Source: CAIWXH01 sp964555675 (GTDB lineage Bacteria; Chloroflexota; Chloroflexia; Chloroflexales; Chloroflexaceae). From it: a stretch of DNA of 15,885 nucleotides. The stretch spans positions 1 through 15,885 of the forward strand of contig CAZKTU010000146.1 in assembly GCA_964555675.1 (NCBI GenBank), written 5' to 3'. Within the stretch, counting starts at the first letter, position 1; each line of letters starts with the position of its first letter. The notes beneath the pieces are model-generated. The model did not search any database, was not told the origin of the DNA, and saw nothing but the letters and a program-made list of their open reading frames with translations. A program made the translations under genes and the position numbers. This document shows, in pieces, positions 7,535 to 14,180 of the stretch.

Positions 7535-7986
7535 CCTGCTGCTCCTCGTGTCACGCCCTGTGTCACAGCACACTAGTGGCACCACCAAGCTGGGGCGTAG
7601 CTGAAGCGGCGAAGGGGTGGGTGAGACGTGGGGATGAGGAAAGCGGCGGCGAGGGCACCCTGGCGTTGGGGCCTGGCATAGCGTGGATCGTTGGGGTCGT
7701 ACTGTAGGTGAAGCAATCATACCACGCGAGGGGGTATGCGTACAGGCCGAGCTCTGCGCTTACCTCCCTCAGCCCAAGCGCCGCTTCGTCAGTGCGCAAC
7801 TGAGGGCGCAACAATGCACAGGCAGAAGGTGCAATGGCGCACACGACAGCGCCGCCGCCGGAAGGTATGGTGGTGGCATCCAGCAGTGCAGACACAGACG
7901 GCAAACGGGGTTGCGGAGCTCGGCGGCGATTTCGCGGCGCCACGGGCGATCGGGCTGTTAACCCCTGGGTTGCAGAAAGGAGCGCT
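7535..7986. promoter_or_regulatory. Divergent intergenic region between the STAND gene and lpdA
   Basis: This 452-base stretch separates two divergent genes and holds no convincing ORF. An inverted repeat, CATACC (7718-7723) and GGTATG (7733-7738), overlaps a candidate minus-strand -10 (TATGAT, 7716-7721) for the STAND gene; no good -35 accompanies it. That would give a leader of about 175 bases. Nearer lpdA a small dyad, AACCC-CT-GGGTT, lies at 7960-7971, just before the ribosome-binding site. An XRE protein often controls its own promoter, so the first dyad is a candidate self-operator. Confidence 0.35.
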
Positions 7987-9408
7987 ATGAACAGATCCAC
8001 GGGGGAGCGTAGCTACGATGTGGCGGTGATCGGCGGTGGCCCGGGCGGCTACGTGGCGGCGATCCGCGCCTCGCAGCTTGGACTACGCTGCGCCATCATC
8101 GAGCGCGAGGCCCTCGGTGGGATTTGCACAAACTGGGGCTGCATCCCGAGCAAAGCCCTGTTGCGCAGCGCAGAGGTGCTGCACCTGATCCATCGCGCGC
8201 AGGAGTTCGGGATCAGCGTGGGCGAGGTGCGCGCCGACTACGGCGCCGCCCTTGAGCGCTGCGGCAAGGTCGTGGCGACCCAGCTGCGGGGCCTCAACTT
8301 CCTGATGCGCAAGAACAAGATCGACGTCGTGCCCGGCCACGCCCGGCTCCTGGCGCCTGACCGTGTGCTTGTGAGCGGTGGGCCCGTGGGCGAGCAGGAG
8401 CTGCGGGCAAGGAACATCGTCATCGCCACCGGCTCGCGGCTGCGGCCCCTGCCCGAGGTGGAGTTCGACGGCCAGTGCGTTATCTCATCGCGCGAGGTCT
8501 GGGGCCTCCCGCAGCGCCCCGAGTCGATCATCATCATCGGCGCCGGCCCGATCGGCGTCGAGTTCGCCACCGCCTACGAGGCCTTCGGCACTGCGGTGAC
8601 CATCGTCGAGCTCATGCCGCGCCTGCTTCCGCTGGAGGACGAGGAGATGAGCGCCGAGTTGGCCCGGCAGTTCTCGCGGCGCGGCATCACCCTGTTGACC
8701 AGCACCAGCGTTGATGGCGCCAGCGTCGAGGACGGCAGGGTCACGGTCAGGCTCTCGCCGGCGCCGGGCGGTGCAGGCGAGCCGCGCACGCTGCAGGCCG
8801 ACCGGGTGCTGGTGTGTATCGGCTTCCTGCCCAACAGCGGCGGCCTGGGGCTGGAAGAGCTCGGCGTGGCGCTGCGCCAGGGCTTCATCGAGGTCGACGG
8901 ACAGCTGCGCACGAATGTGCCGGGGCTGTACGCGATCGGCGACGTGACGGGGAAGCTGCCTCTGGCCCACACGGCCATGTTTCAGGGCGAGCTCTGCGCA
9001 GAGGTGATCGCGGGACACCGGCCGGTCACGCCCGACTACCTCGCCATCCCACGCTGCACCTATAGCCAGCCTCAGGTGGCGGCGGTGGGGCTCACCGAGA
9101 CTCAGGCCCGCAAGCTCGGCCGCCCGATCAGCGTCGGCAGGTTCCCCTTTCGCCCAAACGGCAAGGCCCAGGCCCTGGGCGAGCGTGACGGGCAGGTGAA
9201 GATCATCGCCGATGAGCGCACCGGCGAGGTGCTCGGCGTGCACATGGTCGGCCCCGAGGTGACCGAGTTGATTGCCGAGCTCACCCTGGCCCGCACGCTG
9301 GAGGCCACGGTGAATGAGCTGGTCTATTCGGTTCACCCCCACCCGACGCTCTCGGAGGTCATCGGCGAGGCGGCGCGCGACGTCCTCGGCGAGCCATTGC
9401 ACCTGTAG
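7987..9408 (+). CDS. lpdA: Dihydrolipoyl dehydrogenase (E3)
   Basis: A 473-residue FAD-dependent pyridine-nucleotide disulfide oxidoreductase, the usual length for E3. It reoxidises the dihydrolipoyl groups of 2-oxoacid dehydrogenase or glycine-cleavage complexes, passing electrons to NAD+. Visible features are an N-terminal FAD Rossmann motif (VAVIGGGPGGYVAA), the redox disulfide C47/C52 in GGICTNWGCIPSK, the NAD-binding motif IIIIGAGPIGVEFA, and the FAD motif AIGDV. The C-terminal catalytic His452-Glu457 pair lies in HPHPTLSE. The start at 7987 has AAAGGAG four bases upstream; a longer in-frame start at 7834 adds Arg/Gly-rich residues before the FAD motif and is rejected. No E1 or E2 gene is adjacent, so it may serve complexes encoded elsewhere. 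A related disulfide reductase is possible, but the motif set favours E3. Confidence 0.92.
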   Translation: MNRSTGERSYDVAVIGGGPGGYVAAIRASQLGLRCAIIEREALGGICTNWGCIPSKALLRSAEVLHLIHRAQEFGISVGEVRADYGAALERCGKVVATQLRGLNFLMRKNKIDVVPGHARLLAPDRVLVSGGPVGEQELRARNIVIATGSRLRPLPEVEFDGQCVISSREVWGLPQRPESIIIIGAGPIGVEFATAYEAFGTAVTIVELMPRLLPLEDEEMSAELARQFSRRGITLLTSTSVDGASVEDGRVTVRLSPAPGGAGEPRTLQADRVLVCIGFLPNSGGLGLEELGVALRQGFIEVDGQLRTNVPGLYAIGDVTGKLPLAHTAMFQGELCAEVIAGHRPVTPDYLAIPRCTYSQPQVAAVGLTETQARKLGRPISVGRFPFRPNGKAQALGERDGQVKIIADERTGEVLGVHMVGPEVTELIAELTLARTLEATVNELVYSVHPHPTLSEVIGEAARDVLGEPLHL

Positions 9409-9470
9409 GGGCATAAGGCGCCCACTGCTGCCCCGCCCCAGCGAGCGTCCGACTCCATGCAGCAGCGCAG

Positions 9471-9508
9471 GCTGTCAGCGCTGTGAGCGGCGGTTGGTTC
9501 GTGACAGC
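9471..9508 (+). promoter_or_regulatory. Inverted repeat upstream of the Tat-exported hydrolase
   Basis: GCTGTCA (9471-9477) is repeated inverted as TGACAGC (9502-9508), and CAGCGCTG (9476-9483) is itself a palindrome. They lie 32 to 69 bases before the ATG at 9540, where a promoter or operator for the hydrolase pair would be expected. A poor -35 (TTGGTT, 9494-9499) is the only promoter element I can suggest. Confidence 0.28.
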
Positions 9509-9539
9509 GTCCAGAGCGGCTACAGAGAAAGGAACGACG

Positions 9540-10418
9540 ATGGGACAAGCTGGTGATGGTGACAAGACACGCGGGCTGGGGGTGGGTATCTCGCGGCGAC
9601 ACATGCTCAAGGGCGCAGGCGCTGTGCTCGCCGCCCTGGGCGCGGCCGGGGCTGCTGGCCTCGGCGTGGCGTCGGCGGTACACGCCGATGAAGGCGAGCA
9701 TGGCGACGAGGGGCGGCGCGGCAGCGGAGGCAAGCCCCGCCTCGTGCTGGTACACGGAGCCTGGGCCGACGGCACCGGCTGGCAGAAGATCATCCCGCTG
9801 CTCGAGGAGCAGGGCTACCCGGTGATTGCCACCCAGAACCCACTCTCCTCGATCGCAGACGATGTGGCGACCACGAAGCGGGTGATCGACGCCGAGTCGC
9901 AGCTTGGCCCGGTGATTGTGGTTGGCCACTCGTACGGCGGCGTGACGATCAGCGGAGCTGCGGCCGGCAATCCCAACGTGAAGGCGCTGGTCTACCTCGC
10001 AGCCTTCGCCCCCGACGCCAACGAGGTGGCGGCCGCCTTCCTCGAGCAGTACCCCAGCCTGCTCGGCACGGCGCTGGTCCCTGACGCCGCCGGCTACCTG
10101 TATGTTGATCGGGCGAAGTTCCGCGAAGTTTTCGCGGGCGATGTAGGGCGCACCGAGGCCCGGGTGATGGCGGCCGTGCAGAAGCCGGTCAACAGCCACA
10201 TCTTCGGCGAGTCGCTCGTTGCGGCAGCCTGGCGCGAGATCCCCGCCTGGTATCTGGTCTCCAAGCAGGACAACACGATCAACCCTGAGCTGCAGCGCTT
10301 CTACGCGCAGCGCATGGGCGCCACCACCAGCGAGATTGACGCCAGCCACGTGGCCTTCATCTCGCGCCCCCGCGAGGTTGTCCGCTTCATCAACCGGGCA
10401 GCGCGCTCGGTGAGCTAA
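9540..10418 (+). CDS. Tat-exported alpha/beta hydrolase (esterase-like)
   Basis: A 292-residue serine hydrolase of the alpha/beta fold. The N-terminus carries a twin-arginine signal: S-R19-R20-H-M-L-K, then an Ala/Gly-rich hydrophobic segment to about residue 46, and an AVHA site with likely cleavage after A49. The enzyme should therefore fold with or without cofactor in the cytoplasm and work outside it. A short charged linker (DEGEHGDEGRR) follows. The oxyanion strand is LVLVHGAW at 68-75, the nucleophile Ser131 in GHSYGG, the acid probably Asp244 in SKQDN, and the base His270 in ASHVAF. The family resembles small-ester or aromatic-ester hydrolases; the substrate is unknown. GAAAGGA six bases before the ATG at 9540 sets the start. 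It is 38 bases from the next hydrolase gene, probably co-transcribed. Confidence 0.88.
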   Translation: MGQAGDGDKTRGLGVGISRRHMLKGAGAVLAALGAAGAAGLGVASAVHADEGEHGDEGRRGSGGKPRLVLVHGAWADGTGWQKIIPLLEEQGYPVIATQNPLSSIADDVATTKRVIDAESQLGPVIVVGHSYGGVTISGAAAGNPNVKALVYLAAFAPDANEVAAAFLEQYPSLLGTALVPDAAGYLYVDRAKFREVFAGDVGRTEARVMAAVQKPVNSHIFGESLVAAAWREIPAWYLVSKQDNTINPELQRFYAQRMGATTSEIDASHVAFISRPREVVRFINRAARSVS

Positions 10419-10422
10419 ATAG

Positions 10423-10438
10423 AACCACAGAGGTGGTT
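10423..10438 (+). repeat. Intercistronic hairpin between the two hydrolase genes
   Basis: AACCAC (10423-10428) and GTGGTT (10433-10438) form a perfect 6-bp stem with an AGAG loop. It sits between the stop of the exported hydrolase and the AAGGAG of the next gene (10445-10450). It could adjust the relative expression or 3' stability of the first gene in the pair. Confidence 0.4.
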
Positions 10439-10456
10439 TGGGATAAGGAGACCAGC

Positions 10457-11308
10457 ATGACTGTAGAGACACTCGTCAAGGAAGGTTCGTTCACCGGCGC
10501 CGAGGGCTACAAGATCTTCACCCGCAGCTGGGCGCCGCCGACGGGCTCGCCGCGGGCCGCGCTGGTGATCGTGCACGGCTTCAACTCGCACAGCGGGCAC
10601 TACATGTGGGCCGGCGAGCAGTTCGCCAGGGGCGGCCTCGCCGTCTACGCTATCGACCTGCGCGGCCGCGGCCGTTCGGAGGGTGAGCGCTACCACGCCG
10701 ATACGATCGAGGATTATACCCGCGACGTCGACACCCTGGTCGAGCAGGCGCGGGCGGCACACCCCGGTCTGCCGGTCTTCCTGCTCGGCCACAGCGCCGG
10801 CGGGGTGATCTCCTGCGTCTACGCGCTCGACCACCAGGACAAGCTTGCCGGCCTGATCTGCGAGAGCTTCGCCCACGAACTGCCGGCGCCGGGCATCGCG
10901 CTTGCCGTGATCAAGGGCCTGAGCCACATTGCCCCCAACGCCCACGTGCTCAAGCTAGACAACAAGGGTTTCTCGCGTGACCCGCAGGTGGTCGAGGCGC
11001 TCAACAACGACCCCTTCGTCAAGGACGAGGTTCAGCCGACTGAGACCATCGCGGCCATGCTGCGCGGCGACGAGCGGCTAAAGGAGGGCTTCGCGCGGAT
11101 CACCCTGCCGGTGCTGATTCTGCACGGCAGCGAGGACAAGGTGACCAGGCCGAGCGGCAGCCAGCACTTCTATGAGCAAGCCGGCGCGACCGACAAGACG
11201 CTGAAGCTCTACGAGGGCCACTTCCACGACCTGCTCAACGACCTCGACAAGGAGCTCGTGCTGGCCGATATCCAAGGCTGGATCGACGCCCGCATCCCCG
11301 CTGCCTGA
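10457..11308 (+). CDS. Monoacylglycerol lipase-like alpha/beta hydrolase (Hydrolase_4 / lysophospholipase type)
   Basis: A 283-residue cytoplasmic serine hydrolase of the Hydrolase_4 (serine aminopeptidase S33-like) group, whose members cleave monoacylglycerols or lysophospholipids. The N-terminal strand GYKIFTRSWAP leads to LVIVHGFNSHSGHY at 37-49, the oxyanion region typical of monoacylglycerol lipases (HG-x-x-x-H-S-x-x-Y). YAIDLRGRGRSEG at 64-76 is the matching D-x-R-G-x-G-x-S element. The nucleophile is Ser113 in GHSAGG, the acid Asp227 in HGSEDKVT, and the base probably His257 in GHFHDLLND, matching 'YHELLNE' of the family. There is no signal peptide. AAGGAG seven bases before the ATG at 10457 sets the start. 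It follows the Tat-exported hydrolase closely, and a strong hairpin 12 bases past its stop suggests the transcript ends here. Confidence 0.9.
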   Translation: MTVETLVKEGSFTGAEGYKIFTRSWAPPTGSPRAALVIVHGFNSHSGHYMWAGEQFARGGLAVYAIDLRGRGRSEGERYHADTIEDYTRDVDTLVEQARAAHPGLPVFLLGHSAGGVISCVYALDHQDKLAGLICESFAHELPAPGIALAVIKGLSHIAPNAHVLKLDNKGFSRDPQVVEALNNDPFVKDEVQPTETIAAMLRGDERLKEGFARITLPVLILHGSEDKVTRPSGSQHFYEQAGATDKTLKLYEGHFHDLLNDLDKELVLADIQGWIDARIPAA

Positions 11309-11320
11309 GGCCCTCGCCCC

Positions 11321-11359
11321 GCGCGCGGCGATGCTGCTCTCACAAGCGTTGCCGCGCGC
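11321..11359 (+). terminator. Strong hairpin after the lipase-like gene
   Basis: GCGCGCGGC (11321-11329) pairs perfectly with GCCGCGCGC (11351-11359). The stem extends inward with two G-U wobbles to 15 pairs, closing a nine-base loop. It starts 12 bases after the TGA of the lipase-like gene. There is no T-run, so termination would be of the stem-only or Rho-assisted kind. Confidence 0.58.
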
Positions 11360-11416
11360 TCGTCAGTGCGTCCGGGCGCAGCTAGCCCGAGGCTTGGCGG
11401 GGCGCTGCTGGCCGGC

Positions 11417-11453
11417 CTCGTACGAGCGTGCATACAGTACAATCATCATACAG
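11417..11453 (+). promoter_or_regulatory. Candidate promoter/operator of the UlaG-like MBL gene
   Basis: A perfect 10-bp palindrome, CTCGTACGAG (11417-11426), precedes a good -10-like TACAAT (11438-11443). The heptamer CATACAG occurs twice as a direct repeat (11431-11437 and 11447-11453), flanking that -10. The local DNA is clearly more AT-rich than its surroundings. Transcription starting near 11450 would leave about 22 bases before the ATG. No good -35 is visible, so an activator or extended contacts may be needed. Confidence 0.42.
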
Positions 11454-11471
11454 CGATTACGGAGCGAGACG

Positions 11472-12275
11472 ATGAGCCTGAGCATTACCCACATCGGCAC
11501 CGCAACGATGGTGCTGGAGATAGCGCTCCGCGCCGGCTCCGCCAACGGAGTGCTGCGGCTGCTCACCGACCCGGTCTTCGACCCGGCGGGCGGGCGCTAC
11601 CGCTTCGGCTGGGGCACCGGCTCGACCAAGCTGAGCGGGCCGGCGGTTGCGCCGGAGCGCATCGGCCCCATCGACGCGGTGCTGCTCAGCCACGACCACC
11701 ACGAGGACAACCTGGACCAGGCGGGGCGGGCTATGCTGCCCCAGGCGAAACGTGTGTTGACCACGGTGCCGGGCGCACGGCGGCTAGGCGGCAACGCCGA
11801 GGGGCTGCGGCCCTGGCAAAGCGTCTGGTTAGAGGCCGGATCGAACCGGGTGAAGGTCACGGCTACGCCAGCCCAGCACGGCGCGCTGCTAACCCGGCCC
11901 CTGGCCGGAGCGACGATCGGCTTCGTGCTAGAGTGGGAGGGCCAGCGTAGTGGGGCGCTCTACATCAGCGGGGACACGATCTACTACCGCGGCGTCGACG
12001 AGGTGGCGGAACGCTTCCGCATCGGCGTGGCGATCCTACACCTGGGCAGGGCCCGCTTTCCCATCACCGGGCCGCTGCGCTACACCATGGATCACCGCGA
12101 CGCAGTGAGAGCGGCGCAGGTGCTGTGCGCCCAGCAGATCATCCCCATCCACTACGAGGGCTGGCGGCATTTCAGCGAGGGCCAGGCGGCGGTCGCGACC
12201 GCCTTCGCGAGCGCCGGGCTACCGGCGGCTCTATGCTGGCTTACGCTCGGCCAGCCCACGACGATCGAAATGTGA
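11472..12275 (+). CDS. UlaG/UPF0173-like MBL-fold metal-dependent hydrolase
   Basis: A 267-residue cytoplasmic metallo-beta-lactamase-fold protein of the UlaG-like (L-ascorbate-6-phosphate lactonase type) group. It opens with SITHIGTATMVLEI, the family's typical first strands. The metal motif is H74-D-H76-H-E78-D79-N80, so the canonical HxHxDH is changed at its last two positions. Further ligands are H136 in TPAQHG, D168 in SGDTIYY, and H227 in IPIHYEGW. The substrate is unknown; family members act on lactones, phosphoesters or N-acyl phospholipids. The ATG at 11472 has GGAG seven bases upstream. A longer in-frame start upstream adds about 47 residues of no family character. A hairpin before it and its own candidate promoter suggest separate transcription from the hydrolase pair. 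It is unrelated in detail to the glyoxalase II-like protein at 904. Confidence 0.87.
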   Translation: MSLSITHIGTATMVLEIALRAGSANGVLRLLTDPVFDPAGGRYRFGWGTGSTKLSGPAVAPERIGPIDAVLLSHDHHEDNLDQAGRAMLPQAKRVLTTVPGARRLGGNAEGLRPWQSVWLEAGSNRVKVTATPAQHGALLTRPLAGATIGFVLEWEGQRSGALYISGDTIYYRGVDEVAERFRIGVAILHLGRARFPITGPLRYTMDHRDAVRAAQVLCAQQIIPIHYEGWRHFSEGQAAVATAFASAGLPAALCWLTLGQPTTIEM

Positions 12276-12390
12276 GCGTGGAGGCTGTGTAGGCGGAGCC
12301 AGGCAGATGTGCGCTCGTACATGCACTCCGCTCTCTCACGCCGAAAGACCCAGGTCACGCGCAGCGACCAGTCCTGGTGTGGCAGTCCAT

Positions 12391-12483
12391 CGACTTGAGC
12401 GGCTGGCCGTCTTTGCCGGCAGCTGGCCCCTCGATGCTGCCGAACAACTGGCGTATCGGTCCAGTGGGCTGGCGCAGGGTTAG
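12391..12483 (+). pseudogene. Fragment of an AfsR/LuxR-type NB-ARC ATPase
   Basis: Thirty codons before TAG (12481-12483) encode RLERLAVFAGSWPLDAAEQL followed by AYRSSGLAQG. The block aligns with RLAVFHGGWTLEAAEQV in the second NB-ARC module of the giant STAND protein (residues 1525-1541), with 12 of 17 residues identical. This is the conserved winged-helix element after the ATPase core in such regulators. The frame is open a short way upstream but shows no other family motif and no start with an RBS. It is a relic of a separate STAND gene or of a duplicated piece. It butts against the small lipoprotein ORF on the other strand. Confidence 0.6.
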
Positions 12484-12605
12484 CTCAGCGTACGGCGATC
12501 GGCACTGTCCTGCTCACGGAGTTGGCGCGTGCCGCCGGTGGAGCCGCAGCCGCCGACGACCAGAAGCGCAGCTGCGGTGAAGATGGCAATGGTGATGCGA
12601 AAAAT
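12480..12605 (-). CDS. Tiny putative lipoprotein, apparent ATT start (possibly decaying)
   Basis: On the minus strand AAGGAG (12612-12617) is followed after six bases by ATT (12603-12605), where an ATG would be expected. The frame then reads [M]FRITIAIFTAAALLVVGGC, a textbook lipoprotein signal: short basic start, hydrophobic core, and a lipobox V-G-G-C with the cysteine at residue 20. GSTGGTRQLREQDSADRRTLS and TAA follow, 41 residues in all. So the mature part is only about 22 residues. Either it is a genuine micro-lipoprotein using a rare ATT start, or a longer lipoprotein gene that lost its start codon and its body. It lies 40 bases after the PPOX gene on the same strand, so it would share the MerR operon transcript. 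Confidence 0.45.
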   Translation of the reverse strand: MFRITIAIFTAAALLVVGGCGSTGGTRQLREQDSADRRTLS

Positions 12606-12645
12606 GGGGCGCTCCTTCTAGCGGCAACTTCCGCACATTGTCAGA

Positions 12646-13044
12646 CTAGCCCATCTGGCTGGTTCGCTCGGGGGCAACGACGATCACGATACGCTCGTCC
12701 TGGGGCCGGTTCCAGGGGTAGGTGTCCTGGCCAAGGTACTTCTTGGCCATGCTGTTGATGAAGGCCCGGTCGGGGTCGGGCTCGACGGCGACGACGGTGC
12801 CGCGGATCTCGAGGTAGCGGTAAGGGTTGCTCGGGTCGACGATCGACAGGGCGATGCGCGGGTCGCGCTTGAGGTTGCGGAACTTCTGGCGCGTTGTAGT
12901 CTGGCTAAAGCGCAGATGCTCACCGTCCCAGCCGAACCAGACCGGGTTGACCTGGGGCTCGCCATCGGGGCCTACGGTCGCAACGTGGGCAAGCGCTGTG
13001 CTCTCGAGCAGATCGACGTACTTGGGGTCGATAGAACTAGACAT
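12646..13044 (-). CDS. PPOX-class (F420/FMN-dependent) oxidoreductase, split-barrel flavin fold
   Basis: A 132-residue protein of the pyridoxamine 5'-phosphate oxidase-like split-barrel family, PPOX-class F420-dependent type. Seen motifs are LLESTALAHVATVGPDGEPQ (first strands), VNPVWFGWDGEHLRFSQTTT (the second, with W-F/x-W-D-G), RQKFRNLKRDPRIALSI (the K-x-x-N-L-x-x-D-P-R helix and strand), and YRYLEIRGTV. These form the flavin or deazaflavin phosphate-binding face. The likely role is a small soluble F420H2- or FMN-dependent reductase, perhaps in redox or xenobiotic detoxification. The ATG at 13044 has GGAGG four bases upstream. The gene starts 43 bases after the MerR stop and is probably co-transcribed with it, so the MerR effector may relate to this enzyme's substrate. 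Confidence 0.88.
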   Translation of the reverse strand: MSSSIDPKYVDLLESTALAHVATVGPDGEPQVNPVWFGWDGEHLRFSQTTTRQKFRNLKRDPRIALSIVDPSNPYRYLEIRGTVVAVEPDPDRAFINSMAKKYLGQDTYPWNRPQDERIVIVVAPERTSQMG

Positions 13045-13087
13045 GGGGCCTCCGAAATGTCAAGGCGTTTCCTTATTATGAAGTATA

Positions 13088-13933
13088 TCACCTTTCTTTC
13101 TCGTCTTCATCCTTGCTCACCGGCAGCTGGATCTCGAAGACCGCCATATCATGCGTGTCCGGCAGCTGCATGAGGAGCTCGCGCCCTGACCCGACGATCT
13201 GATAGCCGTTGCGCTCAAGCCACCCGGCGAGGATCCCGTAGCTCCGGTGGCTTTCCTCGACGCGCCCGATGTGCACTAGCGTCGCGAGCGTCTCGACGGC
13301 GGGTAGCTCACGGGTGGTCAGCATGCGCTCCTCGGACAGCCGCAGGGTCGCGGGAGCTTTGCCGGCGAGCAGGTAGCCGACCTCGAGGTCGAACGCATCG
13401 GGGTCGAAGGCGGGGGTGTGGATCACGACGGCAATGGTATCGAGGCTGCCGGGCGCGACAGCCGTCGGAACGCGTGTGGCAATCGTGCGTACCAGACGCC
13501 GAACCGAGTCCATATCCGGTAAAACCTCGCGCAGCGCCAGGAACTGCTGAGCTGGGGCCGCCTTGATCACCACATCGGGCTCGTTGATCTGGCCGAGGGT
13601 ATCGATCTGCTCCAGGCGCGACTCCACCATCCGTAGCCGTGCAAGCTCGACTTCGACGGACTGTGCGATCTGCGCTTTGCGCAGTGTCAGCATTCCGCGG
13701 AGCTCGTCGGTGGATGTGTCCTTCGCGAGCAGGCGCGCAATCTGCTCAAGCGAGAGGCCGAGCTCCTTGAGGACCAGGATGCGGTTCAGGTGCGGGAGCT
13801 GCTGCGCGCTGTAGGAGCGGTAGCCCGTCTGAGGGTCGGTGTACTCTGGCCTGAACAGGCCGAGCTCTTCGTAGTAGCGCAGCAGGCGGCCTGACACCTG
13901 CGCAAGCTTTGAGAATTCCCCGATGCGAAACAC
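13088..13933 (-). CDS. MerR-family regulator with GyrI-like effector domain
   Basis: A 281-residue transcription factor. Residues 1-70 are a MerR winged helix-turn-helix (FRIGEFSKLAQVSGRLLRYY, then EELGLFRPEYTDPQTGYRSY). An antiparallel coiled-coil dimerisation helix spans about 75-120. Residues from about 130 to the end form a GyrI-like/SOUL-type effector pocket (VVIKAAPAQQFLALREVLPD; near the end MAVFEIQLPVSKDEDE). There is no cysteine cluster typical of metal sensors, so a hydrophobic organic ligand, as in BmrR/BltR, is likely. The GTG at 13933 is the start, because AAGGGGG lies seven bases before it and the protein then opens on FRIGEFS. An ATG at 13975 would lie inside the promoter. It heads an operon with the PPOX gene and is almost certainly autoregulated through its own dyad. 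Confidence 0.9.
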   Translation of the reverse strand: MFRIGEFSKLAQVSGRLLRYYEELGLFRPEYTDPQTGYRSYSAQQLPHLNRILVLKELGLSLEQIARLLAKDTSTDELRGMLTLRKAQIAQSVEVELARLRMVESRLEQIDTLGQINEPDVVIKAAPAQQFLALREVLPDMDSVRRLVRTIATRVPTAVAPGSLDTIAVVIHTPAFDPDAFDLEVGYLLAGKAPATLRLSEERMLTTRELPAVETLATLVHIGRVEESHRSYGILAGWLERNGYQIVGSGRELLMQLPDTHDMAVFEIQLPVSKDEDEKER

Positions 13934-13966
13934 TGCTGGTCCCCCTTCGCCACAGATGCTGTGCGA

Positions 13967-13997
13967 AGTGTACACCTTGACGCAGCGTCAAGGTCAA
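13967..13997 (-). promoter_or_regulatory. MerR-type promoter: 19-bp spacer with 21-bp operator dyad
   Basis: On the minus strand, -35 TTGACC (13992-13997) and -10 TACACT (13967-13972) are separated by exactly 19 bases. This is the over-long spacing that MerR-family activators correct by twisting DNA. ACCTTGACGC (13974-13983) and GCGTCAAGGT (13985-13994) form a perfect palindrome around the central A at 13984, almost filling the spacer. Transcription would start about 27 bases before the GTG at 13933. The site explains MerR autoregulation and, by readthrough, PPOX expression. Confidence 0.85.
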
Positions 13998-14180
13998 GCC
14001 GTGCTCAGCGCGAAGTGACCTGGGCCAGGATACTAGAAGCGCATGTCCACTGGTGTGTGACGCGGTAAAGTAAGTTCCTCCCGCGCTGCGCTCGGTCAGT
14101 CTAGGCCGATTGCGGATCCCTCTTGCCCGCAAAGAGGTGTATCATCGCAGGAGCGCAAGCTTGAGTGAAGGAGGAGCGGG

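Noticed and set aside
7535..7720. Longer N-terminus of the STAND protein starting at ATG 7720
   Set aside because: The extra 62 residues are Pro/Arg/Ser-rich with no fold, and the candidate -10 overlaps that ATG. GTG at 7534 has a good ribosome-binding site and opens directly on the HTH.
7834..7986. Upstream start at 7834 for dihydrolipoyl dehydrogenase
   Set aside because: It adds 51 Arg/Gly-rich residues before the FAD motif. ATG at 7987 has AAAGGAG and gives the family's usual length.
13934..13975. ATG at 13975 as start of the MerR protein
   Set aside because: It falls between the -10 and -35 elements of the MerR promoter, so it would not be on the transcript. GTG at 13933 has the RBS.
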